DNA of 64,000 bases from UBA7359 sp041689615 (lineage in GTDB: Bacteria; Pseudomonadota; Gammaproteobacteria; Eutrophobiales; Eutrophobiaceae). Location: positions 62,001 to 126,000 of the forward strand of contig JBDNFW010000014.1 of assembly GCA_041689615.1 (NCBI GenBank). Reading direction: 5' to 3'. The translations under genes were made by a program, and so were the position numbers. The notes beneath the pieces were generated by a model. The model was not told the origin of the DNA and made no database searches. It saw nothing but the letters and a program-made list of their open reading frames with translations. Positions 43,961 to 53,871 of the stretch are shown here, one piece after another (position 1 is the first letter of the stretch; each line of letters opens with the position of its first letter).

Positions 43961-44497
43961 ATGTTAGAGAAAGCAACCATTGCCCGACCTTATGCGAATG
44001 CTGCCTTTGATCAAGCGATTGAAGAAGGCAAGCTGAGCGAATGGTCAAGCATGCTGAATCTGCTTAGTGTGATTGTTTCTGATAACAACATGCATGCTGT
44101 TATTAACAATCCGAAATTGAGTAATGAACAGTTACATCAGTTTATCGTTGATGTTGCTGGCGATAAGTTAAGTCAAACGGGTAAAAACTTTATCCAAATT
44201 TTGATTGATGCTGAGCGTATTCATTTGGCGGTAGATATCTTTGAACTTTTCGAGCAAAAACGCGCTGCTGCGGAAGGTATTAGTGATGTTGAAGTCGTTT
44301 CGGCTTATGCCTTGGATGGTGCTCAAATCAATACCATCTCTGAATCAATTTCAAAACGCTTAGGCAAGAAAATCGATGTAAATACTGAAGAAGATAAAAA
44401 TCTGATCGGTGGAGTAATAATTCGAATGGGTGATTCTGTGATTGATGCATCTCTTCGAGGTCGATTGAAAGAATTAAATAGTGTATTTGCGCAATAG
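43961..44497 (+). CDS. atpH: ATP synthase F1 subunit delta
   Basis: 178 residues. N-terminal IARPYANAAFDQA and C-terminal GGVIIRMGDSVIDASLRGRL are the OSCP/delta signatures. Connects the peripheral stalk to the F1 head. Confidence 0.97.
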   Translation: MLEKATIARPYANAAFDQAIEEGKLSEWSSMLNLLSVIVSDNNMHAVINNPKLSNEQLHQFIVDVAGDKLSQTGKNFIQILIDAERIHLAVDIFELFEQKRAAAEGISDVEVVSAYALDGAQINTISESISKRLGKKIDVNTEEDKNLIGGVIIRMGDSVIDASLRGRLKELNSVFAQ

Positions 44498-44519
44498 TTA
44501 TTAAATAGAGGAAAGACAT

Positions 44520-46061
44520 ATGTCTATCAGTGCAACTGAAATTAGTGATTTGATTAAAAAGAAAATCAAAGATCTGAATCTTGATACCGAAGCACGTACC
44601 GAAGGTACGGTAGTAAGTCTTGCTGACGGTGTAGCCAGAATTCATGGGCTAAGTGATGTGATGCAAGGGGAGATGATTGAATTCCCTGGAAACACCTATG
44701 GCTTAGCACTTAATCTGGAACGCGATTCTGTAGGTGCGGTAATTCTGGGTAGTTACGAAAACATCTCTGAAGGTGATGTTGTTAAGTGTACCAAGCGTAT
44801 TCTTGAAGTCCCTGTTGGTGAAGCCTTATTAGGTCGCGTCGTCGATGCATTAGGAAATCCAATTGATGGTAAAGGCGACATCGGCGCAACAGAATCTTCA
44901 CCGATTGAGAAGATTGCTCCGGGCGTTATTGCTAGAAAGTCGGTTGACCAACCTGTTCAAACAGGTTTGAAATCAATTGACTCGATGGTGCCAATTGGTC
45001 GCGGACAACGTGAATTAATTATTGGTGACCGTCAAACCGGTAAAACTGCGGTGGCAATCGATGCCATCATTAATCAGAAAGGTACCGGTGTTAAATGTAT
45101 CTATGTTGCTATCGGTCAGAAAGCATCTTCAGTTAACGTTGTAATCCGTAAACTAGAAGAACATGGTGCTTTGGGTCACACGATTATTGTTGCTGCTACT
45201 GCATCTGAATCCGCCGCAATGCAATACGCTGCACCTTATTCAGGTTGTGCGATGGGCGAATATTTCCGTGATAAGGGTGAAGATGCCCTTATTATTTATG
45301 ATGATTTAACCAAGCAGGCTTGGGCTTATCGTCAGATGTCATTGTTATTAAAACGCCCACCAGGTCGTGAAGCGTATCCAGGCGATGTTTTCTATCTCCA
45401 TTCCCGTTTATTAGAACGTGCTTCACGTATTAATGCGGATTATGTTGAGAAGTTAACTGGTGGAAAAGTGAAAGGTAAATCTGGTTCATTAACCGCATTA
45501 CCGATTATTGAAACACAAGCCGGTGACGTATCAGCATTCGTACCAACCAACGTGATTTCTATTACTGATGGTCAAATCTTCCTTGAGTCTGACCTGTTTA
45601 ACTCTGGTTTCCGTCCAGCTATTAATGCAGGTTTGTCAGTCTCACGAGTAGGTGGTGCTGCACAAACCAAGATTATTAAGAAGCTCGGTGGTGGTATTCG
45701 TTTAGCACTGGCGCAGTATCGTGAGTTGGCGGCCTTCTCACAGTTTGCTTCTGATCTTGACGAAGCAACACGTAAGCAGTTGCAACGTGGTCAGCGCGTT
45801 ATGGAGTTGATGAAGCAGAAGCAATATTCTCCACTCAATGTTGCGGAAATGGCGGTGAGTCTATTCGCAGTTGAAAATGATTTTATGGATGATATTGAAC
45901 TGGAAAAAATTGGTGCATTTGAAGAAGCATTGCATGATTACATGAAGAGTGATCAATCTGCCTTAATGGATAAGATTGGCGCTGAAGGTAATTATAATGA
46001 CGAAATCGAAAGTGGCTTGAAAGATGCCATTGCGAAATTCAAACAGAATGGTACCTGGTAA
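44520..46061 (+). CDS. atpA: ATP synthase F1 subunit alpha
   Basis: 513 residues. P-loop GDRQTGKTA (about 169-177), alpha signature PAINAGLSVSRVG and length identical to the E. coli subunit. Non-catalytic nucleotide-binding subunit. Confidence 0.98.
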   Translation: MSISATEISDLIKKKIKDLNLDTEARTEGTVVSLADGVARIHGLSDVMQGEMIEFPGNTYGLALNLERDSVGAVILGSYENISEGDVVKCTKRILEVPVGEALLGRVVDALGNPIDGKGDIGATESSPIEKIAPGVIARKSVDQPVQTGLKSIDSMVPIGRGQRELIIGDRQTGKTAVAIDAIINQKGTGVKCIYVAIGQKASSVNVVIRKLEEHGALGHTIIVAATASESAAMQYAAPYSGCAMGEYFRDKGEDALIIYDDLTKQAWAYRQMSLLLKRPPGREAYPGDVFYLHSRLLERASRINADYVEKLTGGKVKGKSGSLTALPIIETQAGDVSAFVPTNVISITDGQIFLESDLFNSGFRPAINAGLSVSRVGGAAQTKIIKKLGGGIRLALAQYRELAAFSQFASDLDEATRKQLQRGQRVMELMKQKQYSPLNVAEMAVSLFAVENDFMDDIELEKIGAFEEALHDYMKSDQSALMDKIGAEGNYNDEIESGLKDAIAKFKQNGTW

Positions 46062-46073
46062 TGTGCAGGACGG

Positions 46074-46116
46074 CTACATGGATGTAGGTGGTAGAAAACG
46101 TCTGGAACGAGTTTTC
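46074..46116. repeat. GGATG-type palindromic repeats between atpA and atpG
   Basis: CTACATGGATGTAG (46074-46087) is a palindrome around TGGA and is repeated exactly at 59611 and 59711. A second, imperfect one with GAAAAC and GTTTTC arms around TCTGGAACGA follows. They may form RNA stem-loops inside the atp transcript. Confidence 0.55.
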
Positions 46117-46175
46117 GAAAAACGGTGATAAAGAATAATTTAGCTAACTATAGAAAATAATAGGTAAACCGATAA

Positions 46176-47039
46176 ATGGCAGGCGGAAAAGAAATACGAA
46201 CTAAAATTGCGAGTGTAAAAAACACTCAGAAGATCACCAAAGCGATGGAAATGGTTGCAGCGAGCAAGATGCGTAAAGCACAAGACCGCATGAATGATTC
46301 ACGTCCTTACGCTGAAAAAATTCGTAATGTTATTTCACATCTGGCTCATGCAAACCCTGAGTACAGGCATCCTTATCTTGTTGCACGAGATGAAGTTAAA
46401 CGTGTCGGTGTCATAGTTGTTTCTAGCGATCGCGGTTTATGCGGTGGTTTAAATGCAAATATGTTTCGCATGTTAATAAAGCAATTTGGTGCTTGGGAAG
46501 GCGAAGGTAAGGAAGTTGAATTATGTGTTATTGGCAGTAAGGCGGCTGGCTTCTTTGGTTCGATTGGTGCCAATATCGTTGGCCAGATAACACATATTGG
46601 TGATGAGCCAAGCCTTGATGAATTGATCGGTGCGATTATGATCATGTTAAACAATTTTAAAGAAGGCAGTATTGATGAGTTGCATCTTGTTTCTAATAAG
46701 TTTGTAAACTCTATTGTACAACAACCTCATCTGGAACAATTGATTCCTGGTAAGGCAATGGAAAGCGAAGATTACGGTCATCATTGGGATTATTTGTATG
46801 AACCCGATGCAGAGGAAGTTTTAGATCAATTGTTAACGCGATATATCGAATCACAAGTTTATACAGGTGTAGTTGAAAATATCGCCTGTGAAATGTCAGC
46901 ACGTATGGTTGCGATGAAGAGTGCATCGGATAATGCCGGTGACCTTATTGATGAATTAGAGTTGATCTATAACAAGGCAAGACAAGCAGCAATTACTCAG
47001 GAGCTTTCTGAAATTGTTGCTGGTGCTGCTGCGGTATAG
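46176..47039 (+). CDS. atpG: ATP synthase F1 subunit gamma
   Basis: 287 residues. N-terminal rotor helix IRTKIASVKNTQKITKAMEMV and C-terminal ARQAAITQELSEIVAGAAA are conserved. Central rotor shaft. The gap from atpA is wider than usual and carries palindromic repeats. Confidence 0.98.
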   Translation: MAGGKEIRTKIASVKNTQKITKAMEMVAASKMRKAQDRMNDSRPYAEKIRNVISHLAHANPEYRHPYLVARDEVKRVGVIVVSSDRGLCGGLNANMFRMLIKQFGAWEGEGKEVELCVIGSKAAGFFGSIGANIVGQITHIGDEPSLDELIGAIMIMLNNFKEGSIDELHLVSNKFVNSIVQQPHLEQLIPGKAMESEDYGHHWDYLYEPDAEEVLDQLLTRYIESQVYTGVVENIACEMSARMVAMKSASDNAGDLIDELELIYNKARQAAITQELSEIVAGAAAV

Positions 47040-47100
47040 ATAAACAAAGAAAGATTTTTTAATTTAGATATTTAGAGAAAATACACGAGGAACGAAAACG

Positions 47101-48504
47101 ATGAGTTCTGGAAAGATCGTACAAATTATTGGTGCTGTATTGGACGTCGAGTTTCCAAGCGATGCAATACCAAAAATCTATGACGCTTTGATAGTTGAAG
47201 GCGAAGGTATTCACACTACCCTTGAGGTTCAGCAGCAGTTGGGAGACGGAGTAGTTAGAACAATTGCTCTGGGTTCTACCGATGGCTTAAAGCGCGGTTT
47301 GACGGTAAACAATACAGGCGAAGCGATATCTATACCGGTCGGAACCAAGACCCTGGGTCGTATCATGAACGTATTAGGTGAGCCTATTGATGAAGTCGGC
47401 CCGATTGAGACCGATGAACATTGGGTTATTCATCGTGATGCGCCAAAATTTACAGAATTGAGTCCTTCTACTGAATTACTTGAAACCGGTGTTAAGGTTA
47501 TCGACTTGATTATCCCGTTTGCTAAGGGTGGTAAAGTTGGTTTGTTTGGTGGTGCTGGTGTAGGCAAGACCGTCAACATGATGGAATTGATTAACAACAT
47601 TGCGACGAAGCACTCCGGTCTTTCTGTATTTGCCGGTGTTGGTGAACGTACTCGTGAAGGTAATGATTTCTACTATGAAATGCAGGAATCAGGTGTTGTA
47701 GACGTTGAGAATTTTGAAAATTCAAAAGTATCGATGGTTTATGGTCAAATGAATGAACCACCTGGTAACCGTCTTCGAGTTGCGTTAACGGGTTTGACGC
47801 TTGCGGAAAAATTCCGTGAAGAAGGTCGTGACGTATTATTGTTCATTGATAACATTTATCGTTTTACCTTGGCGGGTGTGGAGTGTTCAGCACTATTAGG
47901 TCGTATGCCTTCTGCGGTGGGTTATCAACCAACACTTGCTGAGGAAATGGGTAAACTTCAAGAACGAATTACTTCAACCAAGACAGGTTCGATTACTTCA
48001 ATTCAAGCGGTATACGTTCCTGCGGATGATTTAACCGATCCATCTCCAGCAACTACATTTGCGCATTTGGATTCGACCGTTGTATTGTCTAGACAGATTG
48101 CAGAACTTGGTTTGTATCCTGCGATTGACCCACTTGATTCAACCAGTCGTCAATTAGACCCATTGGTTGTTGGCCAAGAGCATTATGATGTTGCTCGTGG
48201 TGTACAAAACACATTACAACGTTATAAAGAGTTACGTGACATTATTGCGATTCTAGGTATGGATGAATTATCTGAAGAAGATAAGTTAGCTGTGGCTCGT
48301 GCTCGTAAGATTCAACGTTTCTTAACTCAACCTTACTTTGTTGCTAAGGTCTTCACCGGTCAAGATGGTGTGTATGTATCATTGAAAGATACCTTGCGTG
48401 GTTTCAAGGGTATTATTGAAGGCGAGTATGATGATCTTCCTGAACAGGCGTTTTATAACGTTGGTACTATAGAACAAGCTGTTGAAAAAGCGAAAACCTT
48501 ATAA
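47101..48504 (+). CDS. atpD: ATP synthase F1 subunit beta
   Basis: 467 residues. P-loop GGAGVGKTVNMMELI (about 149-163), catalytic GERTREGNDFY and LLFIDNIYRFT are intact. Catalytic subunit. Confidence 0.98.
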   Translation: MSSGKIVQIIGAVLDVEFPSDAIPKIYDALIVEGEGIHTTLEVQQQLGDGVVRTIALGSTDGLKRGLTVNNTGEAISIPVGTKTLGRIMNVLGEPIDEVGPIETDEHWVIHRDAPKFTELSPSTELLETGVKVIDLIIPFAKGGKVGLFGGAGVGKTVNMMELINNIATKHSGLSVFAGVGERTREGNDFYYEMQESGVVDVENFENSKVSMVYGQMNEPPGNRLRVALTGLTLAEKFREEGRDVLLFIDNIYRFTLAGVECSALLGRMPSAVGYQPTLAEEMGKLQERITSTKTGSITSIQAVYVPADDLTDPSPATTFAHLDSTVVLSRQIAELGLYPAIDPLDSTSRQLDPLVVGQEHYDVARGVQNTLQRYKELRDIIAILGMDELSEEDKLAVARARKIQRFLTQPYFVAKVFTGQDGVYVSLKDTLRGFKGIIEGEYDDLPEQAFYNVGTIEQAVEKAKTL

Positions 48505-48519
48505 GGTAAGCAAATAGTC

Positions 48520-48945
48520 ATGACAGATACAATTCAAGTCGATATCGTTAGTGCCGAGCACGAGATCTATTCTGGTGAAGCGGAAATGGTATTTGCTCCT
48601 GCCGAAATGGGCGAAGTGGGTATCGCGCCAGGTCATGCGCCATTAATTACCAAGATGGGTCCTGGTGAAGTACGTGTAAAAGATACTGAAGGTAATGAAT
48701 CTGCATTTTATGTTTCTGGCGGCATGTTAGAAATTCAGCCTAAAGTTGTTACTGTTCTTTCTGATACGGCACAACGTGCAGAAGATCTGGATGAAGCGGC
48801 AATTCTTAGAGCGAAAGAAGAAGCTGAGAATGCTTTCCATGATAAAAAAGACGCAATTGATTACGCTAAAGCCAGAGCTGCATTGGCTGAAACAGCTGCT
48901 CAATTACAAACCCTCCAACGTTTAAGAAAACGTTCAGGCCGTTAA
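48520..48945 (+). CDS. atpC: ATP synthase F1 subunit epsilon
   Basis: 141 residues. N-terminal beta sandwich (IVSAEHEIYSGEAEMVFAP) and a C-terminal two-helix inhibitory arm. Last gene of the operon. Confidence 0.97.
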   Translation: MTDTIQVDIVSAEHEIYSGEAEMVFAPAEMGEVGIAPGHAPLITKMGPGEVRVKDTEGNESAFYVSGGMLEIQPKVVTVLSDTAQRAEDLDEAAILRAKEEAENAFHDKKDAIDYAKARAALAETAAQLQTLQRLRKRSGR

Positions 48946-48954
48946 TTTTATATT

Positions 48955-48985
48955 CGTATCTCGTGAAATATCGAGATACGGTTTA
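48955..48985 (+). terminator. Hairpin after atpC
   Basis: A perfect 9-bp inverted repeat CGTATCTCG / CGAGATACG with an eight-base loop just past atpC. Only a short T-tract follows, so it is either a weak terminator or an mRNA-end stabiliser. Confidence 0.45.
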
Positions 48986-49049
48986 TACATTTCATTTCCC
49001 ATAATAAACGAAGCTTATGTTGCTGCGTTTTATCGTTTAATATATCAAT

Positions 49050-50411
49050 ATGAGCCTTAGCATAATTATTCTTGCCGCAGGACAGGGCACGCGCATGTAT
49101 TCTGATAAGCCAAAAGTATTACATACTTTGGCGGGGCGGCCTTTACTTACTCACGTTTATCAAACAGCCGCCGATCTAACTCATCGCGAAATTCATATTG
49201 TTTATGGGCATGGCGGTGAACAGGTTCCTGAAGCATCACTGAATTTTCAGGCGTCGTGGGTTAAGCAGGAGGAACAATTGGGAACTGGCCATGCAGTCCA
49301 ACAAGTCTTTGCTAATCTCCCTGATGTAGATGATGTCTTGATACTCTATGGCGATGTACCGTTGATCACCAAGGAAACCTTGCTGGTGTTAGTCGATGCT
49401 GCGTCTGGTTCTGGCTTTTCTTTACTTACTACTCATTTAGATAACCCAAGAGGTTATGGACGAATCATTCGTGATGATAATGAAAATATTATTGCGATTA
49501 TTGAAGAAAAAGATGCAACAGAAGAACAACGCAATATTAGCGAAGTGAATACCGGTTTTATGGTTGTTAAGGGAAAAAAATTAAAGTCTTGGGTTAATGC
49601 GCTTAAAAATGAAAATAAACAAAATGAATATTATTTAACCGATATTGTTGAACTTGCTGTTAAAGATGGTGTAAAAGTTACGTCGGTTTTAGCTGAATCA
49701 GCTATAGAAGTTCAGGGAATCAATACACGATCACAACTTGCTGAAGCAGAGCGATATTACCAATTGGTTCAGGCGCATCATTTGATGCATAACGGTGTCG
49801 GGATTATTGATCCAGCAAGATTTGATTTACGCGGAGAGCTGGAAATAGGACGTGATAATGAAATCGATATCAATGTTGTTATCGAAGGCAGAGTCAAGCT
49901 TGGAAACAATGTCACTATTGGCGCTAATTGTTATATAAAAGATACAGTCATTGCAGATAACGTACATGTTTTGCCAAATACGATGATTGATAGTGCTGTA
50001 ATTGGAAATGGTTGTCGTATTGGTCCTTTTGCACGAATTCGTCCTGATACAAGTCTGGATGAAAATGTACACATTGGAAATTTTGTTGAGCTTAAAAAAA
50101 CGGATGTCGGCAAAGGAAGTAAGGTCAATCATCTAACTTATCTCGGTGATACTCACGTAGGCAACGAAACGAATATTGGTGCTGGAACGATTACCTGTAA
50201 TTACGATGGTGCAAATAAACATCAAACTATTATTGGAGATAATGTTTTTGTTGGCTCTGATGTTCAGCTCATAGCTCCAGTAAAAGTTAATAACGGCGCG
50301 ACTATTGCTGCTGGTACTACAGTGACAAAAGATATAGCTGAAAATGAATTAGCGATTAGCCGTGCAGAACAAAAATCTATTTCAAAATGGAAAAGACCCA
50401 CAAAAAAATAA
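49050..50411 (+). CDS. glmU: Bifunctional UDP-N-acetylglucosamine pyrophosphorylase / glucosamine-1-phosphate acetyltransferase
   Basis: 453 residues. The N-terminal uridyltransferase domain has LAAGQGTRMYSDKPKVLH (about 7-24). The C-terminal left-handed beta helix (about 250-440) has the acetyltransferase landmarks NFVELKKT and TITCNYDGANKH. It makes UDP-GlcNAc for peptidoglycan and LPS. Position after the atp operon is typical for gammaproteobacteria. Confidence 0.97.
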   Translation: MSLSIIILAAGQGTRMYSDKPKVLHTLAGRPLLTHVYQTAADLTHREIHIVYGHGGEQVPEASLNFQASWVKQEEQLGTGHAVQQVFANLPDVDDVLILYGDVPLITKETLLVLVDAASGSGFSLLTTHLDNPRGYGRIIRDDNENIIAIIEEKDATEEQRNISEVNTGFMVVKGKKLKSWVNALKNENKQNEYYLTDIVELAVKDGVKVTSVLAESAIEVQGINTRSQLAEAERYYQLVQAHHLMHNGVGIIDPARFDLRGELEIGRDNEIDINVVIEGRVKLGNNVTIGANCYIKDTVIADNVHVLPNTMIDSAVIGNGCRIGPFARIRPDTSLDENVHIGNFVELKKTDVGKGSKVNHLTYLGDTHVGNETNIGAGTITCNYDGANKHQTIIGDNVFVGSDVQLIAPVKVNNGATIAAGTTVTKDIAENELAISRAEQKSISKWKRPTKK

Positions 50412-50431
50412 CGTACTAATAACGATTCAAT

Positions 50432-51229
50432 ATGAAAGTTGGCTTCTATCAATTTCGCCCCCTCTTTGGCAAGACAGAACAAAATTGCCAAAAAATATTA
50501 AGTGCATTGGAAAATGTTGATGCAGATTTAATTGTCTTACCAGAACTCGCCTTATCCGGTTATTACTTTAAGGATAAAAGCGAGGCTCTAAAATATGCAG
50601 AAGACCCAGCTAGTAGTCGGCATCTGGATTCTTTAGTTACTATTGCAAATAAAAATAATATTCATCTGGTAATCGGTTTTGCCGAGAAACAAGGTAAGCA
50701 ATGTTACAACAGTGCCGCGCTAATTGGTCCAAATGGAATTGAGCATATCTATCGTAAAGTACATTTGTTTAATGAAGAAAAATTCTGTTTTGATCCGGGT
50801 GATACACCATTTATCGTTAATAATATTAATGGTGTAAAAATTGGCATCATGATTTGTTTCGACTGGGTCTTTCCGGAAGTGACTCGAACATTAGCTATGC
50901 AAGGTGCGCAGATTATTTGCCAGCCGTCTAATTTAGTTCTAACGTTTTGCCAGCAAACCATGCTGGCACGTTGTATAGAAAATAAGATTTTTGCAATAAC
51001 GGCGAATCGCTATGGTGTCGATAAGCGACCACAAGGTAGTTTGAAGTTTACCGGCAAGAGTCAAATTGTTGCGCCGGGTGGAAAATTATTACATCGAGCG
51101 GCATCGCAACGCGATGCATTGTTTATTACCGAGATAAACCCTGAAGATGCTGAAAATAAAATGATAACCGAACATAATAATTTGTTTACGGATCGACGAC
51201 CTGAATTTTATTCATTACTTAATAATTAA
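50432..51229 (+). CDS. Carbon-nitrogen hydrolase (nitrilase superfamily)
   Basis: 265 residues. The catalytic Glu-Lys-Cys triad is seen in LPELALSGYY, YRKVHLF and MICFDWVFPE. Members hydrolyse amides, for example omega-amides or carbamoyl compounds, in the cytoplasm. The specific substrate is not identifiable. The gene lies 20 bases after glmU and 15 before rraA, so it could be co-transcribed with both. Confidence 0.88.
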   Translation: MKVGFYQFRPLFGKTEQNCQKILSALENVDADLIVLPELALSGYYFKDKSEALKYAEDPASSRHLDSLVTIANKNNIHLVIGFAEKQGKQCYNSAALIGPNGIEHIYRKVHLFNEEKFCFDPGDTPFIVNNINGVKIGIMICFDWVFPEVTRTLAMQGAQIICQPSNLVLTFCQQTMLARCIENKIFAITANRYGVDKRPQGSLKFTGKSQIVAPGGKLLHRAASQRDALFITEINPEDAENKMITEHNNLFTDRRPEFYSLLNN

Positions 51230-51244
51230 TAACGGGAATAACTA

Positions 51245-51724
51245 ATGAGTTTTGCTACAGCAGATTTATATGATGAATATGAAGAAAAGCTTCAAATAGC
51301 GACACCAATGTTTAATGATTATGGTGGTAAGAAGCGTTTTTCAGGGCCAGCTTCTACAGTAAGAGTATTTGAAGATAACTCTTTGGTTCGCGCCGCATTG
51401 GAAGAATCGGGAGAAGGGCGTGTTTTGGTGGTTGATGGCGATGCATCTTTACGTTGTGCTTTGGTTGGAGACATGTTGGCCGAATTGGGTAAGGATAATG
51501 GCTGGCAGGGAATCATTGTGTATGGCTGTATTCGAGATTCGGCCGTGATTGCCAATATTGATATTGGTGTAAAAGCATTGGATACCAATCCACGCAAGAG
51601 TGTTAAGAAAGGTGTTGGAGATCGTGATGTCGCCGTTACTTTTGCCGATGTCACCATTAATCCAGGTGATTATGTGTATGCTGATGAGGATGGTGTCGTT
51701 ATTAGTGTAGAAAAACTCACATAA
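51245..51724 (+). CDS. rraA: Ribonuclease E activity regulator RraA
   Basis: 159 residues with the conserved GRVLVVDGDASLRCALVGDM and GCIRDSAVI motifs. RraA binds RNase E and reduces its activity. The fold is also found in HMG/CHA aldolases, but the length and sequence match RraA. Confidence 0.92.
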   Translation: MSFATADLYDEYEEKLQIATPMFNDYGGKKRFSGPASTVRVFEDNSLVRAALEESGEGRVLVVDGDASLRCALVGDMLAELGKDNGWQGIIVYGCIRDSAVIANIDIGVKALDTNPRKSVKKGVGDRDVAVTFADVTINPGDYVYADEDGVVISVEKLT

Positions 51725-51798
51725 GCCTGGTTCAACTTTTTTGATAGAGGGAAAATAGGTTAAACTTCTTACATCGCTGAATTAAGAGGGATTCGATT

Positions 51799-52290
51799 AT
51801 GAAAAAGAAATTTCTTGTTACAAGTTTAATCTTGTTCGGACTTTCTTCAACTGTAAATGCCGAATGCGTGCAACAACAGGAAGAAACCGGTGGCGGTGAA
51901 TTGTTCGGTACATTGATTGGTGCAGCTGTCGGTGGTTTGGTCGGTTCGCAGATTGGTGGTGGTACTGGAAATAAAGTTGCTATTGGCGCGGGTGTTTTGG
52001 CAGGTGGTTTTCTTGGTAATCAAGTTGGAAAGTCACTGGATTGTCAGGATCAGCAGTACCATTATGATACAACCCAGAATGCACTGGAAACACAAAAAGT
52101 AGGTCAGTCTTCATCATGGACAAATCCTGACACAGGGCATTCAGGAGAAATAACGCCTACCCGTACTTATACTTCTGAAGGTCACCCTTGCCGGGACTTT
52201 ACTCAAACCATTCTTGTTGATGGCGAAGAAGAAAAAATAAATGGAACCGCTTGCCGTCAAGATGATGGTAGTTGGAAACCAATAAGCTAA
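51799..52290 (+). CDS. Glycine-zipper 2TM envelope protein
   Basis: 163 residues. Signal peptide (cleavage after NA at about 20-21), then a glycine-zipper hairpin (about 36-75; GTLIGAAVGGLVGSQIGGG) as in the 17-kDa antigen/SlyB group, and a polar C-terminal domain with a pair of cysteines. No lipobox. Probably an outer-membrane or periplasmic stress protein. Confidence 0.82.
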   Translation: MKKKFLVTSLILFGLSSTVNAECVQQQEETGGGELFGTLIGAAVGGLVGSQIGGGTGNKVAIGAGVLAGGFLGNQVGKSLDCQDQQYHYDTTQNALETQKVGQSSSWTNPDTGHSGEITPTRTYTSEGHPCRDFTQTILVDGEEEKINGTACRQDDGSWKPIS

Positions 52291-52299
52291 TCAGATTAT

Positions 52300-52321
52300 A
52301 AACCGCTTCGGCGGTTTTTTT
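52300..52321 (+). terminator. Rho-independent terminator
   Basis: Stem AAACCGC / GCGGTTT with a TTCG tetraloop and a seven-base T-run, directly after the glycine-zipper gene. Confidence 0.9.
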
Positions 52322-52357
52322 GTGTATACATACCGCTATAAAACAAGGATATCGAAT

Positions 52358-53038
52358 ATGAATAAAGTGTTTACTCTCGTCAGTCTGCTATTTCTTGCAT
52401 CTTCAGTGATAGCACATGAAAACGAACCTCTGTTTAATCAGGTCAATCTGCAAGCGCAATCGGAAAGAGATGTTCCAAATGATCAGTTAACCGTATTACT
52501 TGCTGTAGAGGAGGAAGGTAAAGATGCGGCAAAGATCGCTGACAAAATAAATAAGGATATGGATTGGGCTTTGAATAAAACTAAATCACATCGGGATATA
52601 GAAACGCGTACCCTGTCATACAATACTTATCCTGTATATGACAAACGTACCGTAGTTGCCTGGCGCGCGACTCAACAATTGGAATTAAAGAGTACTAATA
52701 TTACAGCGCTATCTGAATTTGTTGGCGATTTACAAGAACGACTACAAGTTAAAAACATGAGCTTTAGTCCAACAAAAGAAACACGAAAACGCTATGAGGA
52801 CGAATTGATAGAAGAAGCCATGATTGCGTTTAAGCAACGTGTCGAACTCATAAAGAAACATATGGATAACAAGAACGTACGTATTGTTAACCTGCATGTG
52901 AACACAGGTGGCGGATATCCTGGACCTGTCTATGCTGAAAATAGAATGTTGGCCATGAGTAGTAAAAGTGCTCCAGCAGTAGAAGCGGGGACAAGTAATA
53001 TTACGGTGACTGTTTCTGGTTCAGTCCAGTTCTTCTAA
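52358..53038 (+). CDS. Periplasmic SIMPL (DUF541) domain protein
   Basis: The start is taken at the ATG 52358, which has AAGGA eight bases upstream and begins a signal peptide (cleavage near VIAHEN); the frame extends 12 codons further into the terminator. It has 226 residues. The SIMPL fold is recognisable from VNLQAQSERDVPNDQLTV and the C-terminal GTSNITVTVSGSVQF. Function of this family (E. coli YggE-like) is linked to oxidative stress but is not defined. Confidence 0.85.
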   Translation: MNKVFTLVSLLFLASSVIAHENEPLFNQVNLQAQSERDVPNDQLTVLLAVEEEGKDAAKIADKINKDMDWALNKTKSHRDIETRTLSYNTYPVYDKRTVVAWRATQQLELKSTNITALSEFVGDLQERLQVKNMSFSPTKETRKRYEDELIEEAMIAFKQRVELIKKHMDNKNVRIVNLHVNTGGGYPGPVYAENRMLAMSSKSAPAVEAGTSNITVTVSGSVQFF

Positions 53039-53068
53039 AAAACTATTGCACTCGCTGATACTTCGTTA

Positions 53069-53129
53069 ATGAATAGTTTAAAAATTGCTCATTTATTAAA
53101 TATAAACTCCGCGTTTTTAAACTATTCAT
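53069..53129. repeat. 16-bp perfect inverted repeat
   Basis: Arms at 53069-53084 and 53114-53129 (ATGAATAGTTTAAAAA and its complement) with a 29-base loop. No T-run; it may be an mRNA-end structure or a trace of a small element. Confidence 0.6.
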
Positions 53130-53174
53130 ATGCCTCGTCTCAGCTTCGCTCATTACGTTTTTGATATCTGTTAA

Positions 53175-53867
53175 ATGGATAAGAAACAACAATTAGAAAA
53201 ACGAAACAATATCATTTTATTGTGTGCTGCAATCTTTCTAGTGATCGGTCTGCTAGTTATATATAGAGAAGGACTAACATGGTTTACAGCAACTAAGTGG
53301 TCTCGTATTTCTATTGTTCGCTGGATTAGTATCAGTGTCATATTAAGTATCGCGTTGGTATTACAGTATTATTTTTTTATGTTATTGCGTTATAGTTTTA
53401 TTAAATACCTTGTGCTTTGGTTCATTCCAATAATCTGGTTATTTAATAATGGTCTTGTTGCACTACATCGGTTTTTTGACTGGACAACAGATATTGTTTC
53501 TCCAGCAGGATGGATCACATTGGGTGAATTTATAGGCTGGATGTTAAGTGCTGTTTTCTTTCCAGTACTTATCGGTGGCGGTACAGTTATAGCTATTATT
53601 GATTCAAGTGGATCAATGCTGACACAAGCTTGTTACTATGCCGGTATCGCACTAGACATTGCGGATGTTTCTGGTTGGAATATTATTTCGTATGTGATGA
53701 ATTATATTAATGTCATTTTGGACATGCTTTCCAATTCCTTTGTACAGGAAGTGATTAAAGAAAGAGCAACAAATCGATCTTTTATGGATTTTAGCCTATC
53801 AAGTATATTCAGCTTGCCCTACTGGGTGCTCAGTGTCGGTTATAGCTTTACTTGTATACTAATATGA
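53175..53867 (+). CDS. Multi-pass membrane protein of unknown function
   Basis: 230 residues with five to six hydrophobic segments (about 12-32, 48-70, 75-95, 115-150, 155-175 and 215-230). No motif I recognise. Weak ribosome site. It stands between a SIMPL protein and a broken FkbM gene that converges on it. Confidence 0.55.
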   Translation: MDKKQQLEKRNNIILLCAAIFLVIGLLVIYREGLTWFTATKWSRISIVRWISISVILSIALVLQYYFFMLLRYSFIKYLVLWFIPIIWLFNNGLVALHRFFDWTTDIVSPAGWITLGEFIGWMLSAVFFPVLIGGGTVIAIIDSSGSMLTQACYYAGIALDIADVSGWNIISYVMNYINVILDMLSNSFVQEVIKERATNRSFMDFSLSSIFSLPYWVLSVGYSFTCILI

Positions 53868-53871
53868 TTAT

